From NCBI GenBank assembly GCA_024704765.1, contig JAKMXF010000343.1, positions 1 to 64,000 of the forward strand: 64,000 nt of DNA, given 5' to 3'. Within the stretch, counting starts at the first letter, position 1. Each line of letters opens with the position of its first letter. The DNA is from Oopsacas minuta. Lineage: Eukaryota > Porifera > Hexactinellida > Lyssacinosida > Leucopsacidae. The position numbers and the translations under genes were made by a program. Positions 52,101 to 63,001 of the stretch are shown here, piece by piece. Under the pieces are notes generated by a model that had not been told where the DNA came from, searched no databases, and saw nothing but the letters and a program-made list of their open reading frames with translations.

Positions 52101-55100
52101 AATTCCAAGTGTCAGAATGACATGGGCAGTTACTCTTGTGAGTGTAACCTTGGTTACGAGAATATAAGCCAGGAATGTATAGATATAAACGAGTGTCAAA
52201 ACGTTTCCCTATTCATATGCCCGCCTGATTCCACATGTGAGAACGAAATGGGAAATTATAGGTGTGATTGTGACCCTGGTTACCAAGAGATTGCTCTGGA
52301 ATGTTTAGATCTAAACGAGTGTCTTGATGTATCTCTATATACTTGTCAGGAGAATTCTATTTGCAACAATACTAGAGGAAATTATTCCTGTATTTGTGAG
52401 ACGGGATTTGAACAAACATCCCCAAATATTTGTCAAGATATTGATGAATGTTCAAACGTCACAATATGCCAGAATAACTCACATTGTAACAACACTATAG
52501 GCGCATATTTCTGCGAATGTAACCATGGTTATGAGAACATTAGTGAGGAATGTATGGATATAGACGAGTGTCAAAATGTCCTGCTGTTCAGTTGCCCACC
52601 TGATTCCATGTGTCTCAATGAAATAGGCAGCTACATGTGTGAATGTGATCCTGGTTACGAGAATGTCAGTGAGGAATGCAAGGATATTAACGAGTGTCAA
52701 AACATATCTCTATATACTTGCCAGGAGAACTCTATTTGCCAGAATTCAATAGGAAATTATTCCTGTATTTGTGAGACGGGATTTGAACAAACATCCCCAA
52801 ATATTTGTCAAGATATTGATGAATGTTCAAATGTCACGATATGCCAGAATAACTCACATTGTAACAACACTATAGGAACATATTTCTGTGAATGTAACCA
52901 TGGCTACGAGGAAGCTGCTGGAGAATGCATTGATATTAATGAATGTAGTAATACACTAATCTGTCCATCTAATTCAAACTGTTCGAATTCTATAGGTGGA
53001 TTTGATTGTATCTGTCAATTGGGGTATGAGGAAAGTGTCAATTTATGTGTCGATATCGACGAGTGTTTAACCGAAGTGTGCCCGCCAAACTCTGCCTGCA
53101 CGAATTCCAATGGCTCATACACTTGTCCATGCAATGATGGGTATGAAATTATGGAAGGCAAGTGTGTTGATTATGATGAGTGTACTCTAGGGACACATTC
53201 CTGCACCCTCTTTGAGAATTGTACCAATTTACCGGGGTCTTATACTTGTGTCACATGTCCTACAGGTCTCAAATTTGTTGACGACACTTGTCAAGATATT
53301 GATGAGTGTGCCATGTTCACAGATTTGTGTCTGTACCAAGGTGTTACAAGTGGTTCATGCATGAATACGAATGGTTCATATGTCTGTGATTGTCTAATTG
53401 GATTTGAATCACTCGATAACAACTGTATTGACACAAATGAATGCGGGAATTTACCAAGCGTTTGCCATACAAACTCTGTCTGTGAGAACTATATAGGCGG
53501 ATTCAATTGTACCTGTTCATCGCCTGGATATGAATACACAGGATTATCACAAGGGTGTAGCGATATAATAGAATGCATGTTGCCTGAAACCTGCTTACCT
53601 ACTGAATATTGTACAAACACAATTGGGAGTTTCACCTGTTCATGTCTGGGCGGATATTTCCGTGATATCTCTGGTGTATGCACTGATAACAATGAATGCA
53701 TTGCACAGAGCGATCAATGCAATAGAACGTCCACAGATTGTATTAATACAGATGGTAGTTACACATGTATTTGTAAGCTAGGTTTTATCGAAACTGCGAA
53801 TGAATTGTTCTGTGAAGATATACATGAATGTGGTATGGCGTTTTGTGGTGTATCTGCTAATTGTGTTAACTCTATAGGGAGCTATTCGTGTAATTGTGAG
53901 GTTGGCTATGAACTCGATCTCTCCAAGGAATGTATCGATATAGACGAGTGTAGCATGAATATTTGCCCTCAGAATTCACTATGTTATAATAACCAAGGTT
54001 CACATGCTTGTGTATGTGATGTGGGCTTTTATAATCTACAAAGCGGATCTCAAAGTTATTGTGCGAATTTCTTGAAAGCTCCTTCTTGCGAATCGATTAC
54101 ACAATCTGGATTTACATGGCCTGATGCGTCGAGCAATAGCACAGCTATGATAATTTGTTCGAACAATTTGCAGAAGTTCGCTAGTCGATATTGTAGTGTA
54201 GACGGTGTATGGGAACTACCTGATATTTCAAAATGTGTCTCAGAAGAGATTTTACTGATATCCGATCACTTAGCTAGCCTGTCTCCAATTGACCCTCATT
54301 TTACCGCAGAAATCACACAAATATCTGTAGACTTAACATCTGCATTGAATACCACAGGGCTACTACCAAGCGATTATCTATACGCAGTTGAACTCTTCCA
54401 AACACTAACTTCAACATCTGAAGACTTTATCCTATTACAGATGAGTTTTATACCTACAAACGTGGCCACTGAATTATTTGAAGTTGCAAGCGCGATTGTC
54501 AACACAGAGGTCTTAGAACAAATCAATGAATTCGATTCGGGAGCAGTATTGACCGCTATTACTGATATTTTGGGAGCAACTGAATCCTTAACGCAAAATT
54601 TAGTTTACACACTATTTTCCGAAGGCAATGTATCACAGATAATAATCGAGACAGACAATATTTTGGTCGATATTCAGAAGTTTGAAACGGAGGAAGGTTT
54701 TGTGATATCGTTTAACACTTCTTCGGGAGATACTGTCATAGATATACCTTATGATTCCATAAATTCTGCGAATTTTGTCGCGCTGGATGATACTCTTAGA
54801 AATGCTTCGATTGAAAACTGCCAGACTGCCGCGGCGTTTTTTAACATAAAAAATATTCAACAGTTTTTGGATCGTAATCAGATTATAAATATTGTCTTTG
54901 ATTCTTGGTATTGTGGTATGATTGAAGAAGAAGAAACTCCAGGGCTTGTCGTGAACAGTGATCACGTTTCCGCGGCGATAACAGCAGCTAAGTGTTCTGT
55001 AAATACGGAAAAGTTATCCCAAGGTATTCTAGTTGTATTTGAACACACAGACACTTCGCTAATAAACGCACAATGCGTGTATACTACGAATTACACTGTT

Positions 55101-56327
55101 GGGCAATCCGGTGACTTAGAATGGGAAACAGTTACATGCACGAAATTACCAATATCGAACTCAACACACACTTTTTGCAACTGCACTCACTTGACAAGTT
55201 TCGCTATCCTCATGAGCCCTGACCCGTATTATTCCAGCGGTACTGGCATGTCCATATTCAGTTATTTTAGCCTCGCTGTGTCGATCATTTTCCTGATTAT
55301 ATCCCTTGCTCTTCATTTCATGAAATTGGCTATAACTGAAGCAGTGCTATTCGTACATAGAAATTTGATATTTTCTATTCTCTTATCGCAAGTGATTTTC
55401 GTGTTTGGCATAGAACGGAATGAGATAGAAACTTTATGTTTGATAATCGCAGCTCTCTTGCATTACATTCTACTCGTTTCGTTTCTATGGATGCTAATTG
55501 AGGCATTAAATGCACTAATTTTAATCAAAAGACCTTTTACTAATCAACTTTGGCTGAAAATCTTCTATGCTTGTATCGCATACTTCACTCCGTTGGTTGT
55601 AGTATCAGCGACTTTAGGGGTGTCTATATGCGATTATGGTCACTACCCGATGGCCAGCGGCGGAATAGTTCAAGGATCGGCTACTAATTGTTGGCTGCCG
55701 CGAAGAAACGGTCGGTACTGGGCATTTATTGGCCCTGCACTTTTGATAATCGCTGTAAACTGTATTCTGCTTTTCGCGATTTTAACGATCATAATAAGAT
55801 TACATTTTAAGCGTAGACAAATGCGTGCTGCGTCTATAAAATCATCACAAACAGAAACATTAGTAAAGGGCCTTGCCAGCGCAGTGCGTGCTACTATTTT
55901 GATGGTCCCTGTCCTTGGCATAACTTGGATTTTCGGTATATTTGCCCTGAATTCTATTAACGTTGTTGTATCACAAGTTTCTCAATGGCTTTTCCTTGTG
56001 TTTAACTGCTATCAGGGCGTATTTATTTTCATATTTTATTGTCTTATGAATGAAGAAGTACGAGCGAAATTTCAACTATTAATTTTGGAGAAAATTTTAA
56101 GAAAACGGACTAATCAGGACGATTTGAAAGAATACGGTTTCTTCCTGATAGCCAGAGGTGGAAGCTTGTCTCGCTCTCCGATCCTGAACAGGAGAAGTTC
56201 ACAACTTTCGACGGAGGAAGATTTTAAAACTACTAAACCAAGTATTCGCCTGAATGTTATGAATGTAAGTGGAAATGCTTTCTCATCAGAAAATCCAGAA
56301 GTTCTTTCAAACAATTTCAAATATTGA
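49114..56327 (+). CDS. Adhesion GPCR with LRRs and about 33 EGF repeats, single exon, one frameshift
   Basis: Intronless, about 2413 residues if the 28 bp lost at 50850 is counted. Signal peptide (MHVSIIICLIISLLIPLSTT); cysteine-capped leucine-rich repeats (LNYLDLSSNSITTIE, LGHLDLQQNSITHIE, NPLICDCF); about 33 EGF-like domains, mostly calcium-binding (DINEC/DIDEC) from 49980 to 54070; a hormone-receptor-like domain (CESITQSGFTWPDAS..YCSVDGVWELPDISKC); a GAIN region; the GPS autoproteolysis site FCNCTHLTSFAILM (about 55166-55210); and a secretin-type seven-pass domain (55240-56060) with a cytoplasmic tail. The GPS HL|T is intact. Between 50701 and 51620 eight EGF units of 126 bp are near identical; the unit at 50827 is 28 bp short, causing TGA at 50857. 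This is an assembly or true allele question. Function: cell adhesion and mechanosensing by family. Confidence 0.88.
50701..51680 (+). repeat. Array of near-identical 126 bp EGF-coding units
   Basis: Units start 'gatataaacgagtgtgataa' at 50701, 50827, 50925, 51051, 51177, 51303, 51429 and 51555. Spacing is 126 bp (42 residues, one EGF) except 98 bp between 50827 and 50925. Differences are few (KIVME/KIGME/MIEME, synonymous cct/cca), which shows recent expansion or homogenisation. Confidence 0.93.
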
Positions 56328-56965
56328 AGAATTCCCGATTTTATTACTTTTGCGATTTACAATTTATAATAAATATGTTATTAAAACTTTTTATTTTGTA
56401 ATTTGTGTTTTCCTCTTTGTACTGTAACATATGTTGCCTTGTATTTTGATACTTTTCCATGAGTGGTAAATATCTCTTGCATACTTTGGTTGCCATGTTA
56501 CCTCGAATAGTTGCCGGCGTGTTTATTCATATTTTAGCACCCTTGAGCGGGGGACATAATAGATAACTACATACTACATACAGTTTGACCATCCGATGGT
56601 GTTCGTATTAACGAAGTTCCACTGTAATTTATCCTCTATTTACAAGGCTCTGGAATCGGTCAGGCCTATGAGAACCAAATACAGTAGGTCTCCGAATAAC
56701 GGACATTTCGGACATCGCTGCTGTCCGTTTTCAGAAGTTGTCCGCTTCTCGGAGATGCTTAAGTATTACATTTATGATTGCCAATTCATTCCGTTGTAGA
56801 GGGATTGTCCGCTTTTCAGAGTTTCCCTTTTGGGAGACTCCACTGTACACTGCCTAAAAAGTACTATACCAATTACTGAATACTCCTATTTACTCATAAC
56901 TTGATAAACATACAAACAAATCAAACTCCATACAAACTCCATACAAACTCCATACAAACACCTTA
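56328..56965. other. Intergenic between convergent genes, three repeat families
   Basis: 56505-56575 is a fragment of the 'gttatgtccc' family, 56603-56633 a solo end 'gttcgtattaacgaagttcc', and 56682-56845 a complete TIR element ('cagtaggtctccgaataacg' to 'ttgggagactccactg', TA-flanked). 56925-56965 has a short 'ctccatacaaa' tandem repeat. Confidence 0.65.
56682..56845. mobile_element. TA-flanked MITE, 'agtctccgaataacgga' family
   Basis: Imperfect TIRs with TA on both sides; internal 'ctgtccgtttt' and 'gttgtccgcttctcgga' recur in the copy at 60638-60735, directly upstream of the arfaptin start. Confidence 0.75.
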
Positions 56966-57937
56966 TTAATAGCTCTCAGTAGCAAACTCATTCTCTATAA
57001 GCTCAGGAGCTAATTTCCCAGCCAAATCGATCCAATATCTAATCTCCTCCCGCTTCATTTGTACCCATTTATCCTCAGATTTCCGGCATTTGGGGGCCTG
57101 GCTCCAAGTGCGACTGATCAATTTTGTCACCAACCGGTTGTCCACCACCATATCCTCCCGCTCGTGCTCTGAATTAAACAAATATGACGTCAGCACCTCT
57201 TTGAAAGTGTTCCTCATTTTGACACTAAACCTTAGAAAACAATTCGGATTTTTCTTAATTTTTTTCCCAGGAATATTATCCTCGTTATAATCACGGAACG
57301 GTTTCAATGACTCGACGTATTCGTTTCCTTTCCGTGTGGATATTTCTCGTTGTAAGCTCTGCAGGAATTCGGCAGCTGTTGTTAGGATCGCATGTTCTGT
57401 CCATCGACCTTGTCTTGGTTTGATTCCACTCGTTTCTAGAACATATTTCAGCTCTTTTTGGTGATCCTTAAGACCGGCGACTCGCATTCTCTCCTTCCAA
57501 TTTTTCTGTTCTCGGAAGCCCGTGAGCATTTTGCAGAGTTCAGCATTGCATCTTGTTGCTCGATGTAGATGCTTTGTAGCCTCGAGGTTCAAATATTTAC
57601 ATTTACAACGGTGGCGGACGTACGGAGCGCGGCCTGATAACTTCCGGAGATTCTGTTTCCGAAGCGAAATTTTTTCGTCCTCCCGTTTCTCACATTCCGG
57701 CCACAGCCCTTCCATAACAGCCTGGGACAACGCCATGGTCGTACTGTCCTGTTGATGTTGATACAAAACCGGAAATATCAACTCGTTTGGAAACCGGGCC
57801 ATGGGGAGTTTGGGTACCAAGGGTGGCGGTGGAATATTGTGTCCTGCATATGGAATATTTTCAGTCTTAAAAGTAGACATTTCTACTCTACTGAAGTCCA
57901 GCTTAGGCAAGAGAGGTGATAGTTTGTTGAATTTCAT
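56966..57937 (-). CDS. bHLH plus HMG-box-like protein, MEIOSIN/BHMG1-like layout
   Basis: 323 residues, ATG 57937, intronless. Residues about 144-200 read as a basic helix-loop-helix: KNWKERMRVAGLKDHQKELK fits N-x2-ER-x-R-x3-L-x6-L, and after a loop EHAILTTAAEFLQSLQREI fits helix 2. Residues about 226-303 resemble an HMG box: KKNPNCFLRFSVKMR, NRLVTKLISRTW, KWVQMKREEIRYW. The pair in this order is described for MEIOSIN (BHMG1), which with STRA8 starts meiosis in mammals. The N-terminus is Pro-rich (PPPPLVPKLP) with a Cys/His-rich segment (VRHRCKCKYLNLEATKHLH..RCNAELCK). Both domains are divergent; the assignment rests on pattern only. Nuclear DNA-binding is expected. Confidence 0.6.
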   Translation of the reverse strand: MKFNKLSPLLPKLDFSRVEMSTFKTENIPYAGHNIPPPPLVPKLPMARFPNELIFPVLYQHQQDSTTMALSQAVMEGLWPECEKREDEKISLRKQNLRKLSGRAPYVRHRCKCKYLNLEATKHLHRATRCNAELCKMLTGFREQKNWKERMRVAGLKDHQKELKYVLETSGIKPRQGRWTEHAILTTAAEFLQSLQREISTRKGNEYVESLKPFRDYNEDNIPGKKIKKNPNCFLRFSVKMRNTFKEVLTSYLFNSEHEREDMVVDNRLVTKLISRTWSQAPKCRKSEDKWVQMKREEIRYWIDLAGKLAPELIENEFATESY

Positions 57938-58632
57938 TGGAATTATAGTTTTGTATTCATATTTTAATTCTTTTATATTTTACTTACGAAATATGTAAAT
58001 TTGAGCGCGCGCTGAAAATCTATTTTAGAACATATTTTGGAGGTTTTCATGATATCTGATTGGTTGAAATCTGTACGTTTGAGTTTTTGTTTTCTTGATT
58101 CTGTGAAACTTTCAAATTCGCCGTTCCCTTTCTTATATTTACACCGTCAGGACGGTTTTATTACCATTGTATAATTATTAATGAATTGTTATTGTGGTGT
58201 TCGCTGATTAATCAGGGAATTGGGATAGGAGTTGCTGACAATTCCCCTAGGTACTAGGGTGCTAGTAACACCTAGCGACCGCCTACCCACGCCCATGAGT
58301 GCCTGTAACATTTGTGTCACAATTACTTGGTATCAACTGTAGTCCGTTTACTTATAACTTAGACAAATTATGTATTATGTATACATGACAATACATTAAT
58401 ATTTCATATTATAGACCGCTATTTTGAATATTATTTGGCGTTGTATATGAAAATAAATTACAGTCAACTCTCCTGATATCTGACATTGTACAAATATGGT
58501 CCCAAACCGTAAAAGTAACATGTAAAGCATCTGTTATGTCAAACTGATTATCGCGGTCTCTTGAGCTTCGATATAACGGAAATAATATTATTTATTATCG
58601 AATTAGTGTATATTTGTATATTCATATAATTC
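57938..58632. other. Divergent spacer with a truncated MITE
   Basis: 695 bp between the bHLH-HMG gene (-) and CHIC2 (+). 58461-58587 is a TA-MITE whose 5' end 'cagtcaactctcctgatatc' is clear while the 3' end stops at 'cgatataacgga'. Nothing else recognised. Confidence 0.55.
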
Positions 58633-60139
58633 ATGGATGTTGATGATGTAATAAATCCTCTACCCCCATTACCCACTGATCCTGTGTCATATCCACAGAT
58701 ATCCACAGTACCTGATCCAATCAGATTACAGGGTGTTGGTTCTACTACCATGTGAGTTTGTTTGTTTGTTTACTTGTTTGTTTGTTTTCTAGTTTGTTTG
58801 TTTTCTAGTTTGTTTGCTTATTCGTTTGCTTGTTTGTTTATAGATTTGGTCTAAACAATCGTTTCAGTATGGATTACCCTACAGTACTCAATGGAAAGGT
58901 GACAATAATTATCCATATGAATAAACAAACAAACATGTAAACAGCAATCTTGTTTCTAGGTAGCGGAGGAAGAATTCCAGAAGACAGTATACCGAATAAA
59001 TAGAATATTACAGTATGAAATAAGTCAGAATGTAAAGTGGTTATTATGTGGATGTTTCTGTTGTTGCTGTACTCTTGGTATCTCTATGGGACCTGCTATT
59101 ATACTATCCAGGAATGTGAGTACTCTATGCACGCTAGACTCCGGTCACGTGACCAGAAACAGAACCTTAGCTCCAATTAATCTGTCCCAAATAGCATGGT
59201 CCCGAGCGGAGTCTACTGTAACTAATCTATAAGGGATGTACTATACATGGACAATATATGACCTCCGGTTCGTGCGCTCTGTCCTGAGAAATCTACTCCG
59301 ATTTGCATGAAATTAGTGCATGGTTACATTTTGGTGTATAGATATGCACCTCGAGTATAGAATTCTTCTAATTTGAATTTTTCACACATTTTTGATAGTT
59401 GAAGTTAGACAAATCAGATTTGAGGCTTTTGACTCTGTAATTTTTCCTATTTTCACTGTTTTGCTAAGATTTGTATATATTTTGTTAATTCAATTACTCT
59501 TCTCTATTAGACACGGAATAAAGTTCAAAAGGAGTTAAGCTATGAAAATGTCCGTCTGTATCACAAGGTAGTAATACAGTATTAATCCTATTAATTCCTG
59601 ATTTTTATGTTTTTCCATTTACAGATTGGATTACATTGGAAGCTAGAGAAAGAATCTTTAGATGATTCACATTTAAGACATTATGTAAGAAGACAGTCAA
59701 CTCCTATTATATCAAACTACCCGCTTATATAGAAATTTGAATTTGTACAAATATGGTCCCAAACCGTCAAAGTAACTTATATTAAGCGGTTATATCTGAG
59801 TAATTATCACGGTCTCTTGAGTTTAGGTATAACAGGAGTTGACTGTAATTGATTTTGCAATTCCTTATGTGGAAGTCAGTTCCAAGAGAACCTTTTAAAA
59901 TCCATTTTGAATACATACAGCCAACTCCCGTTATATCTAAGCTCAAGGGACCGTGATAATTACTCAGATATAACCGATGATATATATGTTACTTTGACGG
60001 TTTGTGACCATATTTGTGCTTCGATATAAGTGGCAAGCGGGTATTCCGATATAACGGGAGTTGGCTGTATAAATATTACCTCAAATAGGTACTCGTGTTG
60101 GAATTTCTTCCTAAAGAACCAATTCTCTATCCTGATTGA
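58633..60139 (+). CDS. CHIC2: CHIC2-like cysteine-rich hydrophobic domain protein, six exons
   Basis: Exons: 58633-58751, 58844-58898, 58960-59115, 59511-59567, 59625-59684, 60089-60139 (498 nt, 165 residues, the same length as human CHIC2); all GT..AG. Translation shows the family pattern: GVGSTTIFGLNNRF, AEEEFQKTVYRINRIL, the hallmark WLLCGCFCCCCTLGISMGP, TRNKVQKELSYENVRLYHK, and the terminal VLVLEFLPKEPILYPD. CHIC proteins are palmitoylated on the cysteine string and associate with the plasma membrane and Golgi-derived vesicles, with a role in regulated trafficking. The exons are tiny (51-156 bp). The last intron (404 bp) consists mostly of two complete MITEs back to back. Confidence 0.95.
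59694..59845. mobile_element. Tigger/pogo-like MITE in CHIC2 intron 5 (first)
   Basis: Starts 'cagtcaactcctattatatc' only nine bases after the exon 5 donor and ends 'aacaggagttgactg'. Same internal blocks as 35470 and 37485. The left flank is GA rather than TA. Confidence 0.85.
59918..60067. mobile_element. Tigger/pogo-like MITE in CHIC2 intron 5 (second, inverted)
   Basis: TA-flanked; TIRs 'cagccaactcccgttatatc' and 'gatataacgggagttggctg' are perfect complements over 20 bp, the best-preserved copy in the window. It is inverted relative to the copy at 59694, so the intron transcript could pair with itself. Confidence 0.9.
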
Positions 60140-60787
60140 TCTCTGGCTTTTATACTTTTGTCAATAAGCCTATTGGCTTGTCAACTGTCTCAGCCAATCA
60201 TATTCTTCCCCAGGGCAGCAGCAGTTTTATCAACAATCTATTTTTATATTAGTGGAACCTACATGTGTAGTGAACAAAGTTTTATTTCTACTGTGCTATG
60301 CTGATTCGTTTAATGATGTACATTTCAATTCACAATATTATGGGTGTGTAATGGGGAATTAGAATCTGGGTATCTGTGTTGATATCAACGAGTAATATTC
60401 ATAGATAATTTTAATTGAATTGAATTTTTCGTATTTCTTACTTACCAACCCTCACGGTGTCCTTGGATTATCCAGGATCTCACTTCATATTCGGGAAAAT
60501 TATGCTTTATTTCTGGATATTTCGGATGTAATAGGCGGATAGTAGACATCCAGGGATTTGACAATGGAAATCCTTATTCGAGCTATTTATTTTTCACTCC
60601 TTTTCCAGAAGTTCCCCGTTTATGAGGTTACACTATACAGCAGAGTCTCCGAATAACGAACACGTTGGGGATATCGCTTCTGTCCGTTTAAGGAGTTGTC
60701 CGCTTCTCGGAGTGTCCGTTTTGGGAACTCCACTATACTAGAGTATCATATTTGAGTCTACTTTATGTTATACACAAATTAGCACCT
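60140..60787. other. Spacer between CHIC2 and arfaptin genes
   Basis: Mostly anonymous AT-rich sequence. 60638-60735 is the second copy of the 'agtctccgaataacg' TIR element, ending about 50 bp before the arfaptin ATG. No gene is supported. Confidence 0.55.
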
Positions 60788-62345
60788 ATGGCATATAGCA
60801 ACCCGACAGAACCACCAGTAGTAGCATCAGCCCCCTTCTCATCGGGAGGGGGACAAGCTGGTACCCCTGTTGACAAATTATTCCAGGTACCAGCGACACA
60901 CGACCCTCCTCACAACGCCACGACCATGGTGATAGGACGTAAACCATCAGGAGGTACCCCCGGGGGTGGTACACGTGACGCAATGGGTACAGGAAATAAC
61001 TTGAAAGAATACGGTACCCATCAATGGAAGATATTAAAACAGTATGTCAATGAGAAAATAGGAAAAGCGAGTAGGACAGTAGATCAGAGAGTTGATGAAG
61101 AAGTAATTAAGTTGAAAGAGACACAATTAAGGTGTGTTGTTTGTTTGTTTGTTTGTTCGTTTACTTGTTTATTTACTTGTTTACTCCAGGTATAGAGAGA
61201 TTCTCACCCTCAGTAATCAATACTGTACACATCTAGAGAGACTCCTACAAGTACAAAAATCTCTATCAGAGAATTTCTCTCAATTAGCACTTCGTGATCC
61301 AGATTTAAGAATGTTATTTGAATGGAATTGTGAGACACAGAAAGCTTCCTGTAGGCAAGGTAAGTATGAAACTTGTTTCAAGCTCCACATGATGTCCATC
61401 TAAGCATGAGTGCAGGCGGCATTTCATTATCATTACTTTGTGACGTTATCATAATACAAAATGTCCAATTCATGGAAAATTTCAATGATTCTACTTCTAA
61501 ATATGTTAATAAGAGTGTTTAAAGGCGGTTTGTGAGTATACAATCATTACTATTCACCCGTTAGTTAGTAAATATATTGTGTAATTGAATTCCACTGATA
61601 AAATGGTGACAATATTCGTGAATTCCCATTAATAATATGTCATATATATTATTATTTGCAGGAGAACAGCTACTCTTGAGTATAGCTCACTTCTCAAATG
61701 CTCTATACACACTATCTGAAAAGACTATAGAAGACACTAATCAAACTATAAGACAGTATGAAGCTGCTCGTGTATTGTATGATGCTTGTAGAGGAGATTT
61801 GGAGATAGCAGAGCTAGCTCAGACACAAGGGAAGTCTGTTTCTAAATCTAAGTTAGATGCGTTACAGATTGAATTAGAGAAAGCGAGAGAGAAGTTTGAT
61901 AAATTAAAATGTGACGTCACTGTAAAGGCTAAACTACTGGAAGAGAATAGAGTAAGTTATTTATTTATCACACCTTTTTAGTGATTAATCATATTTTCAC
62001 ACCATTGATGTAACACAAAATGATACTAGAAATATCTTTTCAACTGCTAACTAGGAGTAATCGTATCCAGAGTTAGTCTGTGGATTATTTGTTTGTTTGT
62101 TGTTATTTACTCCCTCCCTGCAGCTAAAGGTAATGTCACAACAACTCAGACTTCTCTCAAAAGCCTTCAGTACCTACTACTCCGGCTGCTACACATCAAT
62201 AGAACCGATCTTAGACGCTATGGAACAGAATATGGACGATATGAAACATGCTCGAAATCAATCCCAAATGAGTTTAGCTATTTGGCTGGACACAGTTAAT
62301 AGGAAAACTTCATCCAACAACATAGAAGATACAAACTCAGTCTAA
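60788..62345 (+). CDS. ARFIP: Arfaptin, four exons
   Basis: BAR-domain protein that binds ARL1/ARF1-GTP at the trans-Golgi and shapes secretory membranes. Exons: 60788-61131, 61190-61359, 61662-61951, 62124-62345 (1026 nt, 341 residues, as in human arfaptin-2), GT..AG, phases consistent. The start is the ATG MAYSNPTEPP. N-terminal disordered Gly/Pro region; the BAR domain begins at WKILKQYVNEKIGKASRTVD. Diagnostic blocks: YREILTLSNQYCTHLERLLQ, LFEWNCETQKASCRQGEQLL, TIEDTNQTIRQYEAARVLYDA, FDKLKCDVTVKAKLLEENRLKVMSQQL. Intron 2 contains the uninterrupted copy of the repeat seen at 21600. Confidence 0.94.
61380..61625. mobile_element. Dispersed repeat in arfaptin intron 2 (empty-site copy)
   Basis: Reverse-complement match to the two halves of 21600-21985 without the 126 bp insertion: 'gatgtccatctaagcatg', 'aatatgttaataagagtg', 'tttaaaggcggtttgtgag' and 'tagtaaatatattgtgtaat' are all shared. 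Confidence 0.8.
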
Positions 62346-63001
62346 CCAATCTCTTCCTTCTATAATATGTAAGGTGTAGTCTAGTTTGATGTACCCCTGA
62401 ATTTCCAAATTTCACATAACTTTATTGATATAAGTTTGTTGTTATGTTTTCTTTCTGTAAGTAAAGAATGTTAGGGATTTGTTTAGGACAATTTTTGCTT
62501 GATAAGCAACTTGTGGAATTGTTGAATCCAAAGTATACAGTGAATTCATCTACAGGACGTAGTACCGATGAAAATGAGAATATTATTACTAATATACTTG
62601 GGGTATAGAATTGCATCAATTAGGGATTCATAATAATAATAAGTATCGTTGCTATGGGCAAGATATACAGGAATGTGCAATATAAGGAGAGGAGAAGAAT
62701 TAAGATTGAACTCATGGATGAGATAGAACCGTTCTATCAATTCCCATTTTTATACCTTAAAATTTTTACAACTTTTTGGAGTGTGTCAGTTACAAATATT
62801 CTTGTTTATATTCTGTATTTAGAAAATTCTACATACTTTTGATGTGTGTTGTTATTTGTTGTCAAATTTGTTTGTTGTTACACTGAGTTAATCAGATCAT
62901 GTCAATTATGACAAAATATCGGTGTGTTTATTGATGTCAAGTTGAGAAGTTTTTTGGATAAAAAGGATGAAAAATGGCAGAACTAAACAAATAAACAAAT
63001 A
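62346..63001. other. Intergenic, no feature recognised
   Basis: 656 bp between arfaptin and the cyclin gene. AT-rich, a few short frames only; no repeat family of the window was noticed here. Confidence 0.4.

Noticed and set aside
62654-62842. Plus-strand 62-residue frame after arfaptin
   Set aside because: No motif, AT-rich composition typical of chance frames, no splice link to neighbours.
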